Assembly: GCF_000711895.1 (NCBI RefSeq)
Contig: NZ_JONO01000010.1
Span: forward strand, 48,944 to 112,943
Reading direction: 5' to 3'
Length of the DNA stretch: 64,000 nucleotides
Origin: Photorhabdus australis DSM 17609
GTDB taxonomy: Bacteria; Pseudomonadota; Gammaproteobacteria; Enterobacterales; Enterobacteriaceae
Position 1 is the stretch's first letter. The number at the start of each line of letters is the position of its first letter. A program made the translations under genes and the position numbers. Below the pieces are notes generated by a model. It made no database searches and was not told where the DNA came from. It saw nothing but the letters and a program-made list of their open reading frames with translations. Of this stretch, positions 17,863-26,367 are shown piece by piece.

Positions 17863-19068
17863 ATGTCCAAGTCTCTATTTCCTGTTTTGGATTTTCGCTC
17901 TATAGGTTTACTGGGTGAGCTACGTGGCGTACCTGAAACGAACTATTTAACCCAAAAAGTGATGACACTTCCTGGTTTATTGACAAAGAAATCGGCATTT
18001 GTCGGTTCGCGCGGCGTTGCTTATTACGCACAGAAATCCTGCCATGAACTTCTGGCGACAACGAAATATTACACGCAGCACATCACTGAACTTCAATGTA
18101 CAGACAAACAGTGTGCTGCCCCGGCAAAATACATTTTGGCCGATCATAGCCTGACAAAGTTGCTCAGAGTGGTTGATAGCTTATTAAGCTCTCCCCGGAC
18201 TGTTAATGAAGAGATCATACCGTTTATTGATGGGATCAAAGAATGTGCCAGGGTTATCAGTTCAACATTGACCGGCACAGCATTCACTTTTTCACCCTCT
18301 TTGATCGATGACCTGAAATTGCCGCTGTCTACTGAACACATGGTACCCAGAACATTTATTGACGGGGATAACCATCTGTTAACTTTAGTTGCGGCACAAA
18401 CTGATATCAATCCAAACTCTTCTGTCGTTGGAGTCATGTTAGGGGGATCAGCGGCTGCGGCAGTGACAGCCGCCGCATGGAATAGCGATCTCCATTTAGT
18501 GAAGGTTTCACGTTACGACGATGCATCACATAAAAGTCACCGTCTTTGGGGACGTGATATTCCACCAGGTCGAACGGTTACGATTATTGATGATAATTGT
18601 GGAACAGGCGATACCTTACGTCAGGCAACCGATCTGGTCATAGCACAGACCGGACTGCGCCCGAAAACACGAGCTGTCGAATTACATTGGGGAAAATTAT
18701 TACGAACTCGTGTTTATGGGCATCCTGATCGGGTCTTTAACCCTGAAACATTGGATGTATTAACACCCTGGTGTTTCAGACATCATCGTGTCCTGAATAG
18801 TTTGGTCGATCAGATGTTAACGGATGGCAAGCACGCACATACAACCACGGCGGATTGGCTCGCCTATTCATACAGTTTGTTATCTATCCTTAATGACAGT
18901 CTGGCTGACTCCACATGGATAACAAAATTATTGCGTCTTTTATCAAGCCTGAGATCACAAACGTCGCTGAACAATGAACAGCCGATAGATGCATTTAAAG
19001 CTTTGGCATATCAATGCCCTGAGTGTTCAACCCGCAACAGTGAGTTTGGAAAAGGAGTAAACAAGTGA
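17863..19068 (+). CDS. Type-I phosphoribosyltransferase-like protein
   Basis: 401 residues starting 3 nt after the isomerase stop. The middle holds the PRPP-binding signature VTIIDDNCGTGDTL (two acidic residues, then TGDT) typical of type-I phosphoribosyltransferases, preceded by the GVMLGGSAAAAV turn. The N-terminal 170 residues and the C-terminal 110 are not recognised; the C terminus ends with a CPEC pair that could help bind a metal. Its likely reaction is transfer of a base to PRPP or the reverse. It overlaps the HAD gene by about 4 bp, so the first three genes are translationally coupled. The substrate cannot be read from the sequence. Confidence 0.75.
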   Translation: MSKSLFPVLDFRSIGLLGELRGVPETNYLTQKVMTLPGLLTKKSAFVGSRGVAYYAQKSCHELLATTKYYTQHITELQCTDKQCAAPAKYILADHSLTKLLRVVDSLLSSPRTVNEEIIPFIDGIKECARVISSTLTGTAFTFSPSLIDDLKLPLSTEHMVPRTFIDGDNHLLTLVAAQTDINPNSSVVGVMLGGSAAAAVTAAAWNSDLHLVKVSRYDDASHKSHRLWGRDIPPGRTVTIIDDNCGTGDTLRQATDLVIAQTGLRPKTRAVELHWGKLLRTRVYGHPDRVFNPETLDVLTPWCFRHHRVLNSLVDQMLTDGKHAHTTTADWLAYSYSLLSILNDSLADSTWITKLLRLLSSLRSQTSLNNEQPIDAFKALAYQCPECSTRNSEFGKGVNK

Positions 19069-19730
19069 TGACACCCGCACATATTATTTGGGACTGGAAT
19101 GGGACATTGCTTAATGATGTCAATGCCGCATTGAATGCAACGAATTTTGCACTTGCTGAAATTGGTATTAAACCACTAACTCTGAAAGAATATCGGCAAT
19201 ATTATTGTGTTCCAGTACAAGCTTTCTATAAACAAGTGATTGGACGTGAACCCTCATCCTCTGAATGGTCAGTGATAGGAAAGATATTTAATCTTCACTA
19301 TCGACCAGGTCTTCAGAAAGCCAGCTTAACTGAAGGAGCGAGCCAATTACTGGCTTCCCGACATCAAACCGGTGCAACTCAATCTCTATGCTCACTGATG
19401 CAACATGATGAGTTGTTACCTATGATTGATAATCATGGTATTGGCAAATTTTTCACCTATATAGATGGTAGAAATACGCCATTATTAACAACGGGCAAAT
19501 CAGTGCAGTTAGCTAATCATATAAAAAATCTGAATATTCCACCTGAGCAAAGCGTTGTTATTGGTGATGCTACTGATGATGCAATCGCCGCATTAGCCGC
19601 AGGTACTCACGCCATTCTTTATACCGGAGGAACCCACAACAGGGTAAGTCTTGAAACCGCGGGGGTTCCCGTTGTTGATACATTAAGCGAAGCCTTATTA
19701 ATAGCGGATTCGTTGGTATATAAACAATAA
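19065..19730 (+). CDS. HAD-superfamily phosphatase
   Basis: 221 residues starting with GTG at 19065 or ATG at 19068; AAAGGAG lies upstream of both. HAD motif I is DWNGTLLND near residue 10, with nucleophile Asp and the expected Thr; the second Asp of the usual DxD is replaced by Asn. Motif III/IV is seen as VVIGDATDDAIAA. The cap is small and helical, as in phosphoglycolate-phosphatase-like enzymes. In this context it probably removes a phosphate from a nucleotide intermediate or product. It is coupled to the phosphoribosyltransferase, and a 203-bp gap without a gene separates it from the PurA-like gene. Confidence 0.82.
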   Translation: MMTPAHIIWDWNGTLLNDVNAALNATNFALAEIGIKPLTLKEYRQYYCVPVQAFYKQVIGREPSSSEWSVIGKIFNLHYRPGLQKASLTEGASQLLASRHQTGATQSLCSLMQHDELLPMIDNHGIGKFFTYIDGRNTPLLTTGKSVQLANHIKNLNIPPEQSVVIGDATDDAIAALAAGTHAILYTGGTHNRVSLETAGVPVVDTLSEALLIADSLVYKQ

Positions 19731-19933
19731 GCAGGAGAATACCGAAAATAATTAATTTTCTCAAATAACTATATAAGAAAAAATTCATCCGGTTGTTTGA
19801 AAGTTAATTATCCATAATGGAGTATTAATAGAAATTTAACATCATGATCTCAAGAGTAAACTTAGCATCTTTAAACAAATAGTAAGATATAAAATTATTA
19901 TTTAGGATAACTCCATAAATAAGGAATAGATTT

Positions 19934-21217
19934 ATGTTAATAGCTGTAGTTGGCCTTCAATTTGGAGATGAAGGCAAAGGAAAATTTGTTGATTATTTAT
20001 CTGGCAATGTAAATAATATTGCTCGATTCAATGGAGGAGCCAATGCGGGTCATAGTGTGCAATGTGGTAATATAAGAGGTTCATTTTCTCAGTTACCCTC
20101 ATCACTCAATAAAAAAAATTTATATATATGTCAGGGGGCATTAATCAGCCTGCCGATACTCATTAGAGAGATAGAATTCATACAAAGAGAAAATATTCAT
20201 TCCAGCATATTTATCGATCCACGTTGCCATATCGTATTACCATTGCATGCTGAGCTAAATAAAGCATCAGAACAATATAAAGGAAAAAATAAAATAGGAT
20301 CGGTTGGTGTTGGCGTCGGAGCCTGCATTGAAGATAAATATAATCGCCATGGCATTCGGCTTATTGATACTCTGGATAAAGAAAGACTAAGGAATAAATT
20401 ACAATTTCTTTGGGATATTAGAGAGAAGCAAATTAACCATGTTTTTAGTGGAAATATCAGCTTAGATTTTGAAGAGATGTTAGAGGAAACGTATCAATAT
20501 GGCAAGAAATTAGAACCTTATTTCACATTCACGAATGAAATTATCGGTGATTTACTGAATTCTGGTGAAGATGTTTTACTTGAAACATCACAGGCTACTT
20601 TCTTAGATAATAGTTTTGGTACTTATCCTTATACCGTAGCGTATCAGACCCTGGTTCAAACTTGCTTTGCAATGATAGGCATACCCGCGCAGAAAATGCA
20701 TATTGTCGGTGTGATGAAATCCTATATGATTCGTGTAGGCAATGGACCATTCCCCACTGAATTATTGTCAGAACCGGCTGATTATATCCGGGAGCGCGGG
20801 AACGAATACGGCACCGTTTCAAAAAGACCACGGCGTTGCGGCTGGCTGGATTTATGCTTGATTAAACATGCGGTAAAACTCAACGGGGTAACAGAACTCG
20901 CTATAACGAATACTGATGTTCTGGCTGACTTACATGAAATAAAAGTCGCTATTGCCTATGAAATTGACGATAAAATCGTTTGTTGCGATGACGCATTATT
21001 ACAGTTCGATAGAGTAAAACCCATCTATAAAATATTTAAATCCTGGGGTAAACTTAACTCGTCATATACACATTTAGCGCAACTTCCCGTTGAACTGATT
21101 AACTTCTTATCTTTTATTCAAGATTATGCTGGTATCCCAATCAAATATATTTCCTATGGGCCAGACAGAAATCAGACATTAGTAATGAAAGAAGAGAATG
21201 GAGAAAATAATGATTAA
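19934..21217 (+). CDS. Adenylosuccinate synthetase (PurA)-like ligase with rewritten substrate sites
   Basis: 427 residues, ribosome site AAGGA, length as in PurA. The GTP-binding loop GLQFGDEGKGK (residues 7-17) with catalytic Asp12 and the catalytic His40 in GGANAGHS are kept, as is the GPDR motif near the C terminus. Against E. coli PurA from memory, the IMP loop TTGRGIG reads SVGVGVG, EGAQGT reads ETSQAT, and the aspartate loop GATTGR reads GTVSKR (293-298). PurA joins Asp to IMP using GTP. The changes suggest a related ligation on a different base or a different amino acid. It is probably part of the 17-21.6 kb nucleotide-like pathway, and overlaps the Nudix gene by 8 bp. Confidence 0.87.
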   Translation: MLIAVVGLQFGDEGKGKFVDYLSGNVNNIARFNGGANAGHSVQCGNIRGSFSQLPSSLNKKNLYICQGALISLPILIREIEFIQRENIHSSIFIDPRCHIVLPLHAELNKASEQYKGKNKIGSVGVGVGACIEDKYNRHGIRLIDTLDKERLRNKLQFLWDIREKQINHVFSGNISLDFEEMLEETYQYGKKLEPYFTFTNEIIGDLLNSGEDVLLETSQATFLDNSFGTYPYTVAYQTLVQTCFAMIGIPAQKMHIVGVMKSYMIRVGNGPFPTELLSEPADYIRERGNEYGTVSKRPRRCGWLDLCLIKHAVKLNGVTELAITNTDVLADLHEIKVAIAYEIDDKIVCCDDALLQFDRVKPIYKIFKSWGKLNSSYTHLAQLPVELINFLSFIQDYAGIPIKYISYGPDRNQTLVMKEENGENND

Positions 21218-21638
21218 CTATGTAACAGGATTTATGTTTTCTCAAGATAAAAAACATGTATCCCTGATTTCAAAATTACAGCCCAGTTGGCAAAACGGAA
21301 AACTCAATGGAATTGGTGGAAAAATTGAAGCAGGTGAAAATCCTCAGCAAGCAATGGCCAGAGAATTTGCTGAAGAAGCCGGCATTGAAACACGCCCAGA
21401 AGAATGGCGATTATTTACTGTCTTAACCCGCCCTGGCGTTTATCGGGTTAATTTTCTCTATATGTTTGATGATCGTGTTTATTCGGTAAAATCTGTTGAA
21501 AAAGAGATCGTCAATATTTATGAAACCAATATATTACCAGATAATGTCATCTACAATCTGCGTTGGTTAATTCCTATGGCTGCCGATGAACATCTGCGCT
21601 TCGACAAAGAAATAGAAATAACAGAAATGCGCGGTTAG
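21210..21638 (+). CDS. Nudix hydrolase
   Basis: 142 residues from the ATG at 21210, which follows GGAGA by 6 nt (an ATG at 21198 is less well placed). The full Nudix box is visible, beginning GKIEAGE near residue 40 and ending REFAEEAGI, with the metal-binding glutamates in place. Nudix enzymes split nucleoside diphosphates linked to another group. The gene overlaps the PurA-like gene, so it is probably co-translated and acts in the same pathway, either on an activated nucleotide or in product clean-up. Other MutT-like roles are possible. Confidence 0.85.
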   Translation: MINYVTGFMFSQDKKHVSLISKLQPSWQNGKLNGIGGKIEAGENPQQAMAREFAEEAGIETRPEEWRLFTVLTRPGVYRVNFLYMFDDRVYSVKSVEKEIVNIYETNILPDNVIYNLRWLIPMAADEHLRFDKEIEITEMRG

Positions 21639-21722
21639 ATACGCTATATGGGTTTACACATATCAAACATTGAGATCTCAGAAGAAATCGCAGCTTAACT
21701 TGTATACAGGAGCAAAAAATAA

Positions 21723-21762
21723 GGCGTTTTACCTTTCAGGTCTGTAATAATTGTAAAACGCC
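21723..21762. terminator. Inverted repeat between convergent genes
   Basis: GGCGTTTTAC (21723-21732) and GTAAAACGCC (21753-21762) form a 10-bp stem. The minus strand is followed by a T-rich run (TTATTTTTT), the plus strand by CCC, so it may act mainly on minus-strand transcripts or on both. Confidence 0.5.
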
Positions 21763-21865
21763 CCCTATTCAGCCAATTTGGTCTCTAAATCTACATCCCC
21801 TTTATAATTTAATGATTGGTAAAACTCTTGCTTATCGGTAAGGTGGGAGTGTTCAACTTTCCCTA

Positions 21866-21915
21866 TATACCCGTTATCTTTCAGGTTGCCTCTTTGTTGG
21901 CTGCACTCACTCACC
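21866..21915. repeat. MITE-like repeat, left half only (copy C)
   Basis: Left half of the 127-bp unit, from TATACCCGTTATC to CACTCACC, then abruptly replaced by unrelated coding-like DNA. Confidence 0.8.
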
Positions 21916-21919
21916 ACAA

Positions 21920-22003
21920 GAAACCAGGGAACCAGAAATAAAAACAGAACATCGTTATCATTCCGTAGAAGCCATGCTCAAGGTGCTAAATGATAAGCAA
22001 TAA
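21920..22003 (+). pseudogene. 28-codon tail of a lost gene fused to a truncated MITE
   Basis: Immediately after the truncated MITE an open frame encodes 27 polar residues ending in MLKVLNDKQ and a TAA. It looks like the C terminus of a gene whose upstream part is gone. The family is not recognised. Confidence 0.35.
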
Positions 22004-22078
22004 AGATAAGATTAATAGATAAGAACGAACTATTTATTTCCAGAAATGGCATCGCTAATTAATAAAAAAACCATGAAA

Positions 22079-22098
22079 GTGACCGTTCCATCGGTCAC
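22079..22098 (-). terminator. Terminator of the fimbrial operon
   Basis: GTGACCG (22079-22085) pairs with CGGTCAC (22092-22098). On the minus strand it is followed by TTTCATGG and seven T residues, about 50 nt past the MrpJ-like gene. Confidence 0.65.
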
Positions 22099-22150
22099 GC
22101 AACTCAACCATAAACCCGTTTATACATCCTCCTGTTTAAGCTGTTATCAA

Positions 22151-22456
22151 TTAACAACCAAATTTACCCAATGTTGCTTCCGCAATCGGGATATATTGGT
22201 CCGTTAATTTATTAATATTCATCTTGGTTGCAGGGGAATAACAATCAAGGAAAAACCAATTTATCGGTGTATCCAATATTGAAGCTATCTGCACCAAGTG
22301 GGACAAATCAATTCGGTTTATCCCTCTCTCATAACGTGAGAGTTGTTGTTGGCTAATACCAATTTGTCCCGCCAATTTTACTGCGGTCATGCCTAATTCC
22401 TTCCTTCTTTTCTGAATACGCTTCCCTACTAATAGATGATCTTGTCTCATTTTCAC
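22151..22456 (-). CDS. MrpJ-like XRE-family transcription regulator
   Basis: 101 residues with a helix-turn-helix of the XRE/Cro type at about 10-65; MTAVKLAGQIGISQQQLSRY carries the recognition helix. It is the last gene of the fimbrial operon, the position of MrpJ in Proteus mirabilis and of its Photorhabdus/Xenorhabdus relatives. MrpJ proteins repress flagellar genes when fimbriae are made. I infer the same switch here: when the invertible promoter is ON, the regulator is made with the fimbria and changes motility and other behaviours. It lies 28 bp after the adhesin gene and is followed by a terminator. Confidence 0.85.
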   Translation of the reverse strand: MKMRQDHLLVGKRIQKRRKELGMTAVKLAGQIGISQQQLSRYERGINRIDLSHLVQIASILDTPINWFFLDCYSPATKMNINKLTDQYIPIAEATLGKFGC

Positions 22457-22484
22457 CCAGCCTTTAACTTAAAAAAACACTCAT

Positions 22485-23300
22485 TTATGGCATTGCCAAA
22501 ATAATTGCGCCTGATCCTGAGAATGGCCCGGCTTCTACCCTGCCGTTTTTCTGTAAAATCGATTTCACTGTAACGGGTACAATTCCGCCAGCCGGTACAA
22601 AAATAGGAACGCCTTGTTCGCCTTTTCGGTCATTTAATAACAATTGGGCTTTCAAGCTTCCATCACCTCTTAAAGGTACCACCCCTCTATCTGGCCCTGT
22701 CGCGGTCACGATAATATTCATATCCCGATTACAGGTGATATTGATATTTTCAGATCGGGTTGCACCTTCTAATTTTGCTTCATCAATATTGCCGTAGTTA
22801 AGTTCAACCGAGCCTTCACTCACCTTACAAAAACCGATCGGTGGGGGAGCAACACCACATAAAGAGCCGGGCAATAGCCTTCCCCTAAAACCATTACGAT
22901 CTGTTTCATAAAACAGACCGACACATTCCTGGTGAGACTCAATAGCCGGACCAACATGTTTTGCAATCCCAGTGATCGGGAAACTTGTTTGTTTCAATAT
23001 CACCTGCTGAACTTGTTTCATTGTCCTGTAGCTTTCTACACGAATATTAAATAGTCTAAATGGTTGCCCTGAATAACCATCTACAGTATGACGGTGGTTA
23101 ACAGATATCCAACAGGCTGAATAGCCATAACAAGGATTCGGCGTAAAATCGTCTTCTTCGTCCCAGCGTTCAATGACAAAGGTATAATATGCATTAGCCG
23201 GAGTACCTTCTGATTTAGTAATATACGAAAATATCGATGCCTCCGCCCCTGATGAGAACAGTGATAAAAGTACCAAACAAATAAGAAATAACTTTTTCAT
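22485..23300 (-). CDS. MrpH-like fimbrial tip adhesin
   Basis: 271 residues with a signal peptide ending near EASIFS. This two-domain protein has an N-terminal receptor-binding region (to about 150) with several Cys and a C-terminal pilin-like domain (from about 155, GFCKVSEGSVELNYG). The position and the pair H69-x-H71 in SVNHRHT, with a later His at 115 or 123, resemble the zinc site of P. mirabilis MrpH (H72, H74, H117). It should sit at the fimbrial tip and bind a surface ligand. It lies between the last minor pilin and the regulator. Confidence 0.8.
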   Translation of the reverse strand: MKKLFLICLVLLSLFSSGAEASIFSYITKSEGTPANAYYTFVIERWDEEDDFTPNPCYGYSACWISVNHRHTVDGYSGQPFRLFNIRVESYRTMKQVQQVILKQTSFPITGIAKHVGPAIESHQECVGLFYETDRNGFRGRLLPGSLCGVAPPPIGFCKVSEGSVELNYGNIDEAKLEGATRSENINITCNRDMNIIVTATGPDRGVVPLRGDGSLKAQLLLNDRKGEQGVPIFVPAGGIVPVTVKSILQKNGRVEAGPFSGSGAIILAMP

Positions 23301-23335
23301 TTAGGTTACCTAATAATAAAATTAAAGCGGTGCAA

Positions 23336-23881
23336 TTAGTCATAATTCAAATTAAACGTTGCAACAGCATGAAATGTGCCACGCTTAATTGTCTGGTTGG
23401 CGATTGCAGCCGGCTCAGCCTGCACATACGCTTTCAGTTCAATTAAGGTTTCACCCTCTTTTAGCGGGTAGGTACCCCCTTCTTTATTCAGTGGCAACCG
23501 TTTGCCTTCAGCAGTTTCCATACCAATAGCAATCCCAGAAGCCAGACTACCCGCTCCTAACGCTAATAAGCCCGGAAGCTGCGTATTCTCTATGCCACTG
23601 AATGTCAGTTTAATAGACTTGCCTACGCTAATATCGCATCCAGATAGCCTTAATTGAAAAAGCTCACTATTGGTCCGACCATGTTGGTACAAGTATTTTT
23701 CGGCAATAGTTCCAAAATCGAGTTTGATATCTTCATCACCCGGTTGAATCGTGCAGGGTTCTTCAACTAATGCACCATAAAAACGCATATTATCCGCCGC
23801 CTGTACCGCCTGATTGCAGTAAGTTGTGGTCGCAATAACCATAAAACCAATACGCAACACGAATAATTTAAAATGTTTCAT
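23336..23881 (-). CDS. Minor fimbrial subunit (MrpG-like position)
   Basis: 181 residues from the Met at 23881 (AAGGAAAG upstream; 23896 is an alternative). A signal peptide ends near AVQAA. The mature protein has pilin features: a Cys pair (EEPCTIQ and LSGCDIS), an alternating hydrophobic C terminus for donor-strand pairing, and a final Phe-Asn-Leu-Asn-Tyr-Asp. It is probably an adaptor between shaft and tip. Its start is a few bases from the stop of the preceding pilin. Confidence 0.82.
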   Translation of the reverse strand: MKHFKLFVLRIGFMVIATTTYCNQAVQAADNMRFYGALVEEPCTIQPGDEDIKLDFGTIAEKYLYQHGRTNSELFQLRLSGCDISVGKSIKLTFSGIENTQLPGLLALGAGSLASGIAIGMETAEGKRLPLNKEGGTYPLKEGETLIELKAYVQAEPAAIANQTIKRGTFHAVATFNLNYD

Positions 23882-23892
23882 TAGCTTTCCTT

Positions 23893-24384
23893 TCACTGGT
23901 ATTCCGCCAGTAATGTCGCCGTTACTTCAAACACCCCTTCCGGTAATGTACTTCCCGGTTTTTTCACTGGTACAGCCTGTATTACCGGCGGTTTCTCTGA
24001 TGTAACTGGAATACGCTTGTTAAGCGTAAATGCTTGACCATCCAGAGTGAGACGGATGCCCAAATTAGCAATATTGGTTTTCAGGGCAGCAGCATCAAAT
24101 GAGGTTTGTGGCCCAATCACTGTCAATCCTAAACTCCAGCCAGAGGTATTAGGCACACATACCAACTGGTAATGCACTGGCCGGGTATAATTCACCCCAT
24201 CCACCTTATGTATTCCAACATTGTGACCAAAATAGACATCAATCATATTGCCGTCATTGATAACACAGGGAGGTGGTTCAAGCAGTGTGCCGTGGAACCA
24301 CATATTATCTGCCGCTCGCCCCGGCATTACACTGATCAAACCCAGGCAAACAGCCCAAAAAGCACGATAAATCAAATGATTCAT
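23893..24384 (-). CDS. Minor fimbrial subunit (MrpF-like, second copy)
   Basis: 163 residues from the Met at 24384, which follows AGGAG by 7 nt (24411 is possible). Signal peptide to about GRAAD. The segment PPPCVINDGNMIDVYFG and the following GIHKVDGVNYTRP closely echo the neighbouring upstream pilin (PPPCEINNGNTIDVDFG...NRIDGVNYMKP), so the two genes are tandem duplicates that have diverged. Ends in LLAEYQ, a typical pilin beta-strand terminus. Probably a minor shaft or adaptor subunit. Confidence 0.82.
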   Translation of the reverse strand: MNHLIYRAFWAVCLGLISVMPGRAADNMWFHGTLLEPPPCVINDGNMIDVYFGHNVGIHKVDGVNYTRPVHYQLVCVPNTSGWSLGLTVIGPQTSFDAAALKTNIANLGIRLTLDGQAFTLNKRIPVTSEKPPVIQAVPVKKPGSTLPEGVFEVTATLLAEYQ

Positions 24385-24397
24385 TCGTATCTCCTGT

Positions 24398-24964
24398 TCA
24401 CTGGTATTCAACCATCATGGTGGCTCCGGCGCCAAAACCGCCGCCTTTCAATACCGCGCTCATCTCTTTCACTGGCACCGCATGTAATTCAGGAAAATTG
24501 GGATAAGTAAATTTCATCCAATCATTCACAGGGAATTTCTGCCCGTTATGCATAACAGCAATCCCAAGCCCAGCACGATTGGTTTCTAACACCATCCGAT
24601 CAAAATTGGCTGTGTTGCCCGATATCTTCATTTTCATTGCATTAGCCGGCATCTTTTCGCATTTCACTGTGTATTTAATGGGTTTCATGTAATTAACCCC
24701 ATCAATCCGGTTAATCATCACTTCACCAAAATCCACATCAATGGTATTACCATTATTAATCTCACAAGGCGGAGGAGCGATAACAACCCCATAAATGTTG
24801 ACCGGTGTTTTACCTGAAGGATCGTTTATCGGTATTGCCGCTACATTTATCCTTTTTGTCGGTAAATCAGCCGGAACACCGACACTGAACAAGCAAACAA
24901 ACAGTAATACGCTCAATGTCTTCCGCCAATAATGCGGTCCTTTCATTCGCAGAGACCTAATCAT
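24398..24964 (-). CDS. Minor fimbrial subunit (MrpF-like, first copy)
   Basis: 188 residues, overlapping the previous gene by 8 bp; a Met at 24946 is an alternative start. It has a signal peptide (hydrophobic run VLLFVCLFSVGV) and pilin strands with a Cys pair (PPPCEINNGN and YTVKCEK). It is paralogous to the next gene downstream. A role as a minor fimbrial adaptor is inferred from its position between the chaperone/usher block and the tip adhesin. Confidence 0.82.
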   Translation of the reverse strand: MIRSLRMKGPHYWRKTLSVLLFVCLFSVGVPADLPTKRINVAAIPINDPSGKTPVNIYGVVIAPPPCEINNGNTIDVDFGEVMINRIDGVNYMKPIKYTVKCEKMPANAMKMKISGNTANFDRMVLETNRAGLGIAVMHNGQKFPVNDWMKFTYPNFPELHAVPVKEMSAVLKGGGFGAGATMMVEYQ

Positions 24965-25559
24965 AATTCACCCTGAAATCGAGATTTGCCCGGTATTGCC
25001 CGGTTCCCAGTGCTCTCGGTGTCCGTACCGGCGTCACGTAATATTCCAGACTGTCCTGCTCCGATGCGACAAAACGCGGGCGTCCCCGTTCCCCCAACCG
25101 GATATCATTATTCTCAGTGTCCGTTATCTGTAACCCCAATCCTGTTATACCCATTACTCGTACCAGATGGGGCCAATCCTGATCCGCGGGTGCCACAAAA
25201 CTCACCGTTACCACCGGTTGTAAATGACTCCACGTCAGATTACCTGTCCGTGCATCACGCACGGCTCCTTTGGTCCGCAGACAGTCACGAAACTTCAATG
25301 TAAACGGTATCGGCGTGCCTTTATCCCCTGGACGACGTAAATCACTGCTCGGCGTCGTCCCCAGAACTACTTCTTGCCACTCAGAGGTCATATCCAGACG
25401 GCATGCCGCCTCAGTCAGCGTACCAAACACATGTAGTTCGCCATGATATCCCTCTATATCTGCATCTGCGGCTCGGTTATCTATTGCCTGACTCACCGCA
25501 ACCGGTATCAGCAGGAGCACCAATGCCAGTGCACGGCCAGTCTGCTTTATGTGCATCAC
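24957..25559 (-). CDS. Minor fimbrial subunit (MrpE-like)
   Basis: 200 residues with a signal peptide ending near SQAID. Pilin features: Cys pair (EAACRLD and FRDCLRT), the segment GLGLQITDTENNDI shared with other minor pilins here, and the C terminus YRANLDFRVNYD. It follows the chaperone by 27 bp and overlaps the next gene. Likely a minor fimbrial subunit or adaptor. Confidence 0.84.
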   Translation of the reverse strand: MMHIKQTGRALALVLLLIPVAVSQAIDNRAADADIEGYHGELHVFGTLTEAACRLDMTSEWQEVVLGTTPSSDLRRPGDKGTPIPFTLKFRDCLRTKGAVRDARTGNLTWSHLQPVVTVSFVAPADQDWPHLVRVMGITGLGLQITDTENNDIRLGERGRPRFVASEQDSLEYYVTPVRTPRALGTGQYRANLDFRVNYD

Positions 25560-25586
25560 CCCTCCTCTCGGCGTAACCCACCACGA

Positions 25587-26336
25587 TTAACGCTTAGCCA
25601 CCTGGCAATGGTTCCCCACACAACTAAAAGTTAGTTGTGGTCGGCCTCCATAATCATTGATATACGTTAGCACTGGCGCTCCCCCTAATACCCCCGCACT
25701 ACCGCTCAGCACTGCGCTGCCTTTTGGCGCTACCATCAACGGCTGAAAACCTGTCACCGTCTTCCCCTTAAGTTGGTTCGATGCATCAACCACCGTGATG
25801 TAATACGGTGTCGGATTATTTACCCAATACTGGTCACCCTGGCGCGTTAGGGTCATTTTTTCCTGCCACGGGTTATCTAACTCAGTGCGGCCAGCAAAAA
25901 TCGCTTTTGGTCGATAAAACAGTTTTATCCGAGTTTGCAACGCAATCTGTAATGTGTTCGGTTTCTTACTACGTGGCGGAATCTCGCGCAGGTTAAAATA
26001 GAACAGGCTCTCCCGATCCTGTGGTAACTGCGCTATTGTTGGCAATGACTGTATTTTCACCTGGCTCTTTGCACCCGGTTCCACCCGCTGTACGGGCGGT
26101 GTCACCACCAGCGGGCCGTTGATTTTGTTTCCCTGTTCATCCTCTATCCAGCCCTGAGCCAAATATGGTAGCTCTTTGTTTTGATTGCTAATGTCCATAC
26201 TGGTGGATTTTTCCTCACCGTTAAATACGATCCTGGTACGATCCAATGCAATAGCTGCCATTGCCTCACTGACCACTGACAGACTCAGGACCGCGATCGT
26301 TACTGCATTCATTGTGTTCTTCAATTTCATGCTCAA
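25587..26336 (-). CDS. Periplasmic fimbrial chaperone (PapD/MrpD-like)
   Basis: 249 residues with a signal peptide ending at about AMAAI. The two-domain chaperone fold is clear: IALDRTRIVFNGEEKSTSMDI is the classical first strand, and the hydrophobic SLFYFNLREIPP is the G1 donor strand with conserved Pro. It binds pilins in the periplasm by donor-strand complementation and delivers them to the usher. It lies 31 bp after the usher gene. The start at 26336 has a second Met two codons later. Confidence 0.9.
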   Translation of the reverse strand: MSMKLKNTMNAVTIAVLSLSVVSEAMAAIALDRTRIVFNGEEKSTSMDISNQNKELPYLAQGWIEDEQGNKINGPLVVTPPVQRVEPGAKSQVKIQSLPTIAQLPQDRESLFYFNLREIPPRSKKPNTLQIALQTRIKLFYRPKAIFAGRTELDNPWQEKMTLTRQGDQYWVNNPTPYYITVVDASNQLKGKTVTGFQPLMVAPKGSAVLSGSAGVLGGAPVLTYINDYGGRPQLTFSCVGNHCQVAKR

Positions 26337-26367
26337 TTACTCATTTTCAGAATATGTCATTTCAGAA

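Noticed and set aside
17084..21638. Housekeeping histidine/purine genes
   Set aside because: No other his or pur gene is adjacent, the PriA-like protein lacks a catalytic Asp, and the PurA-like pockets are changed.
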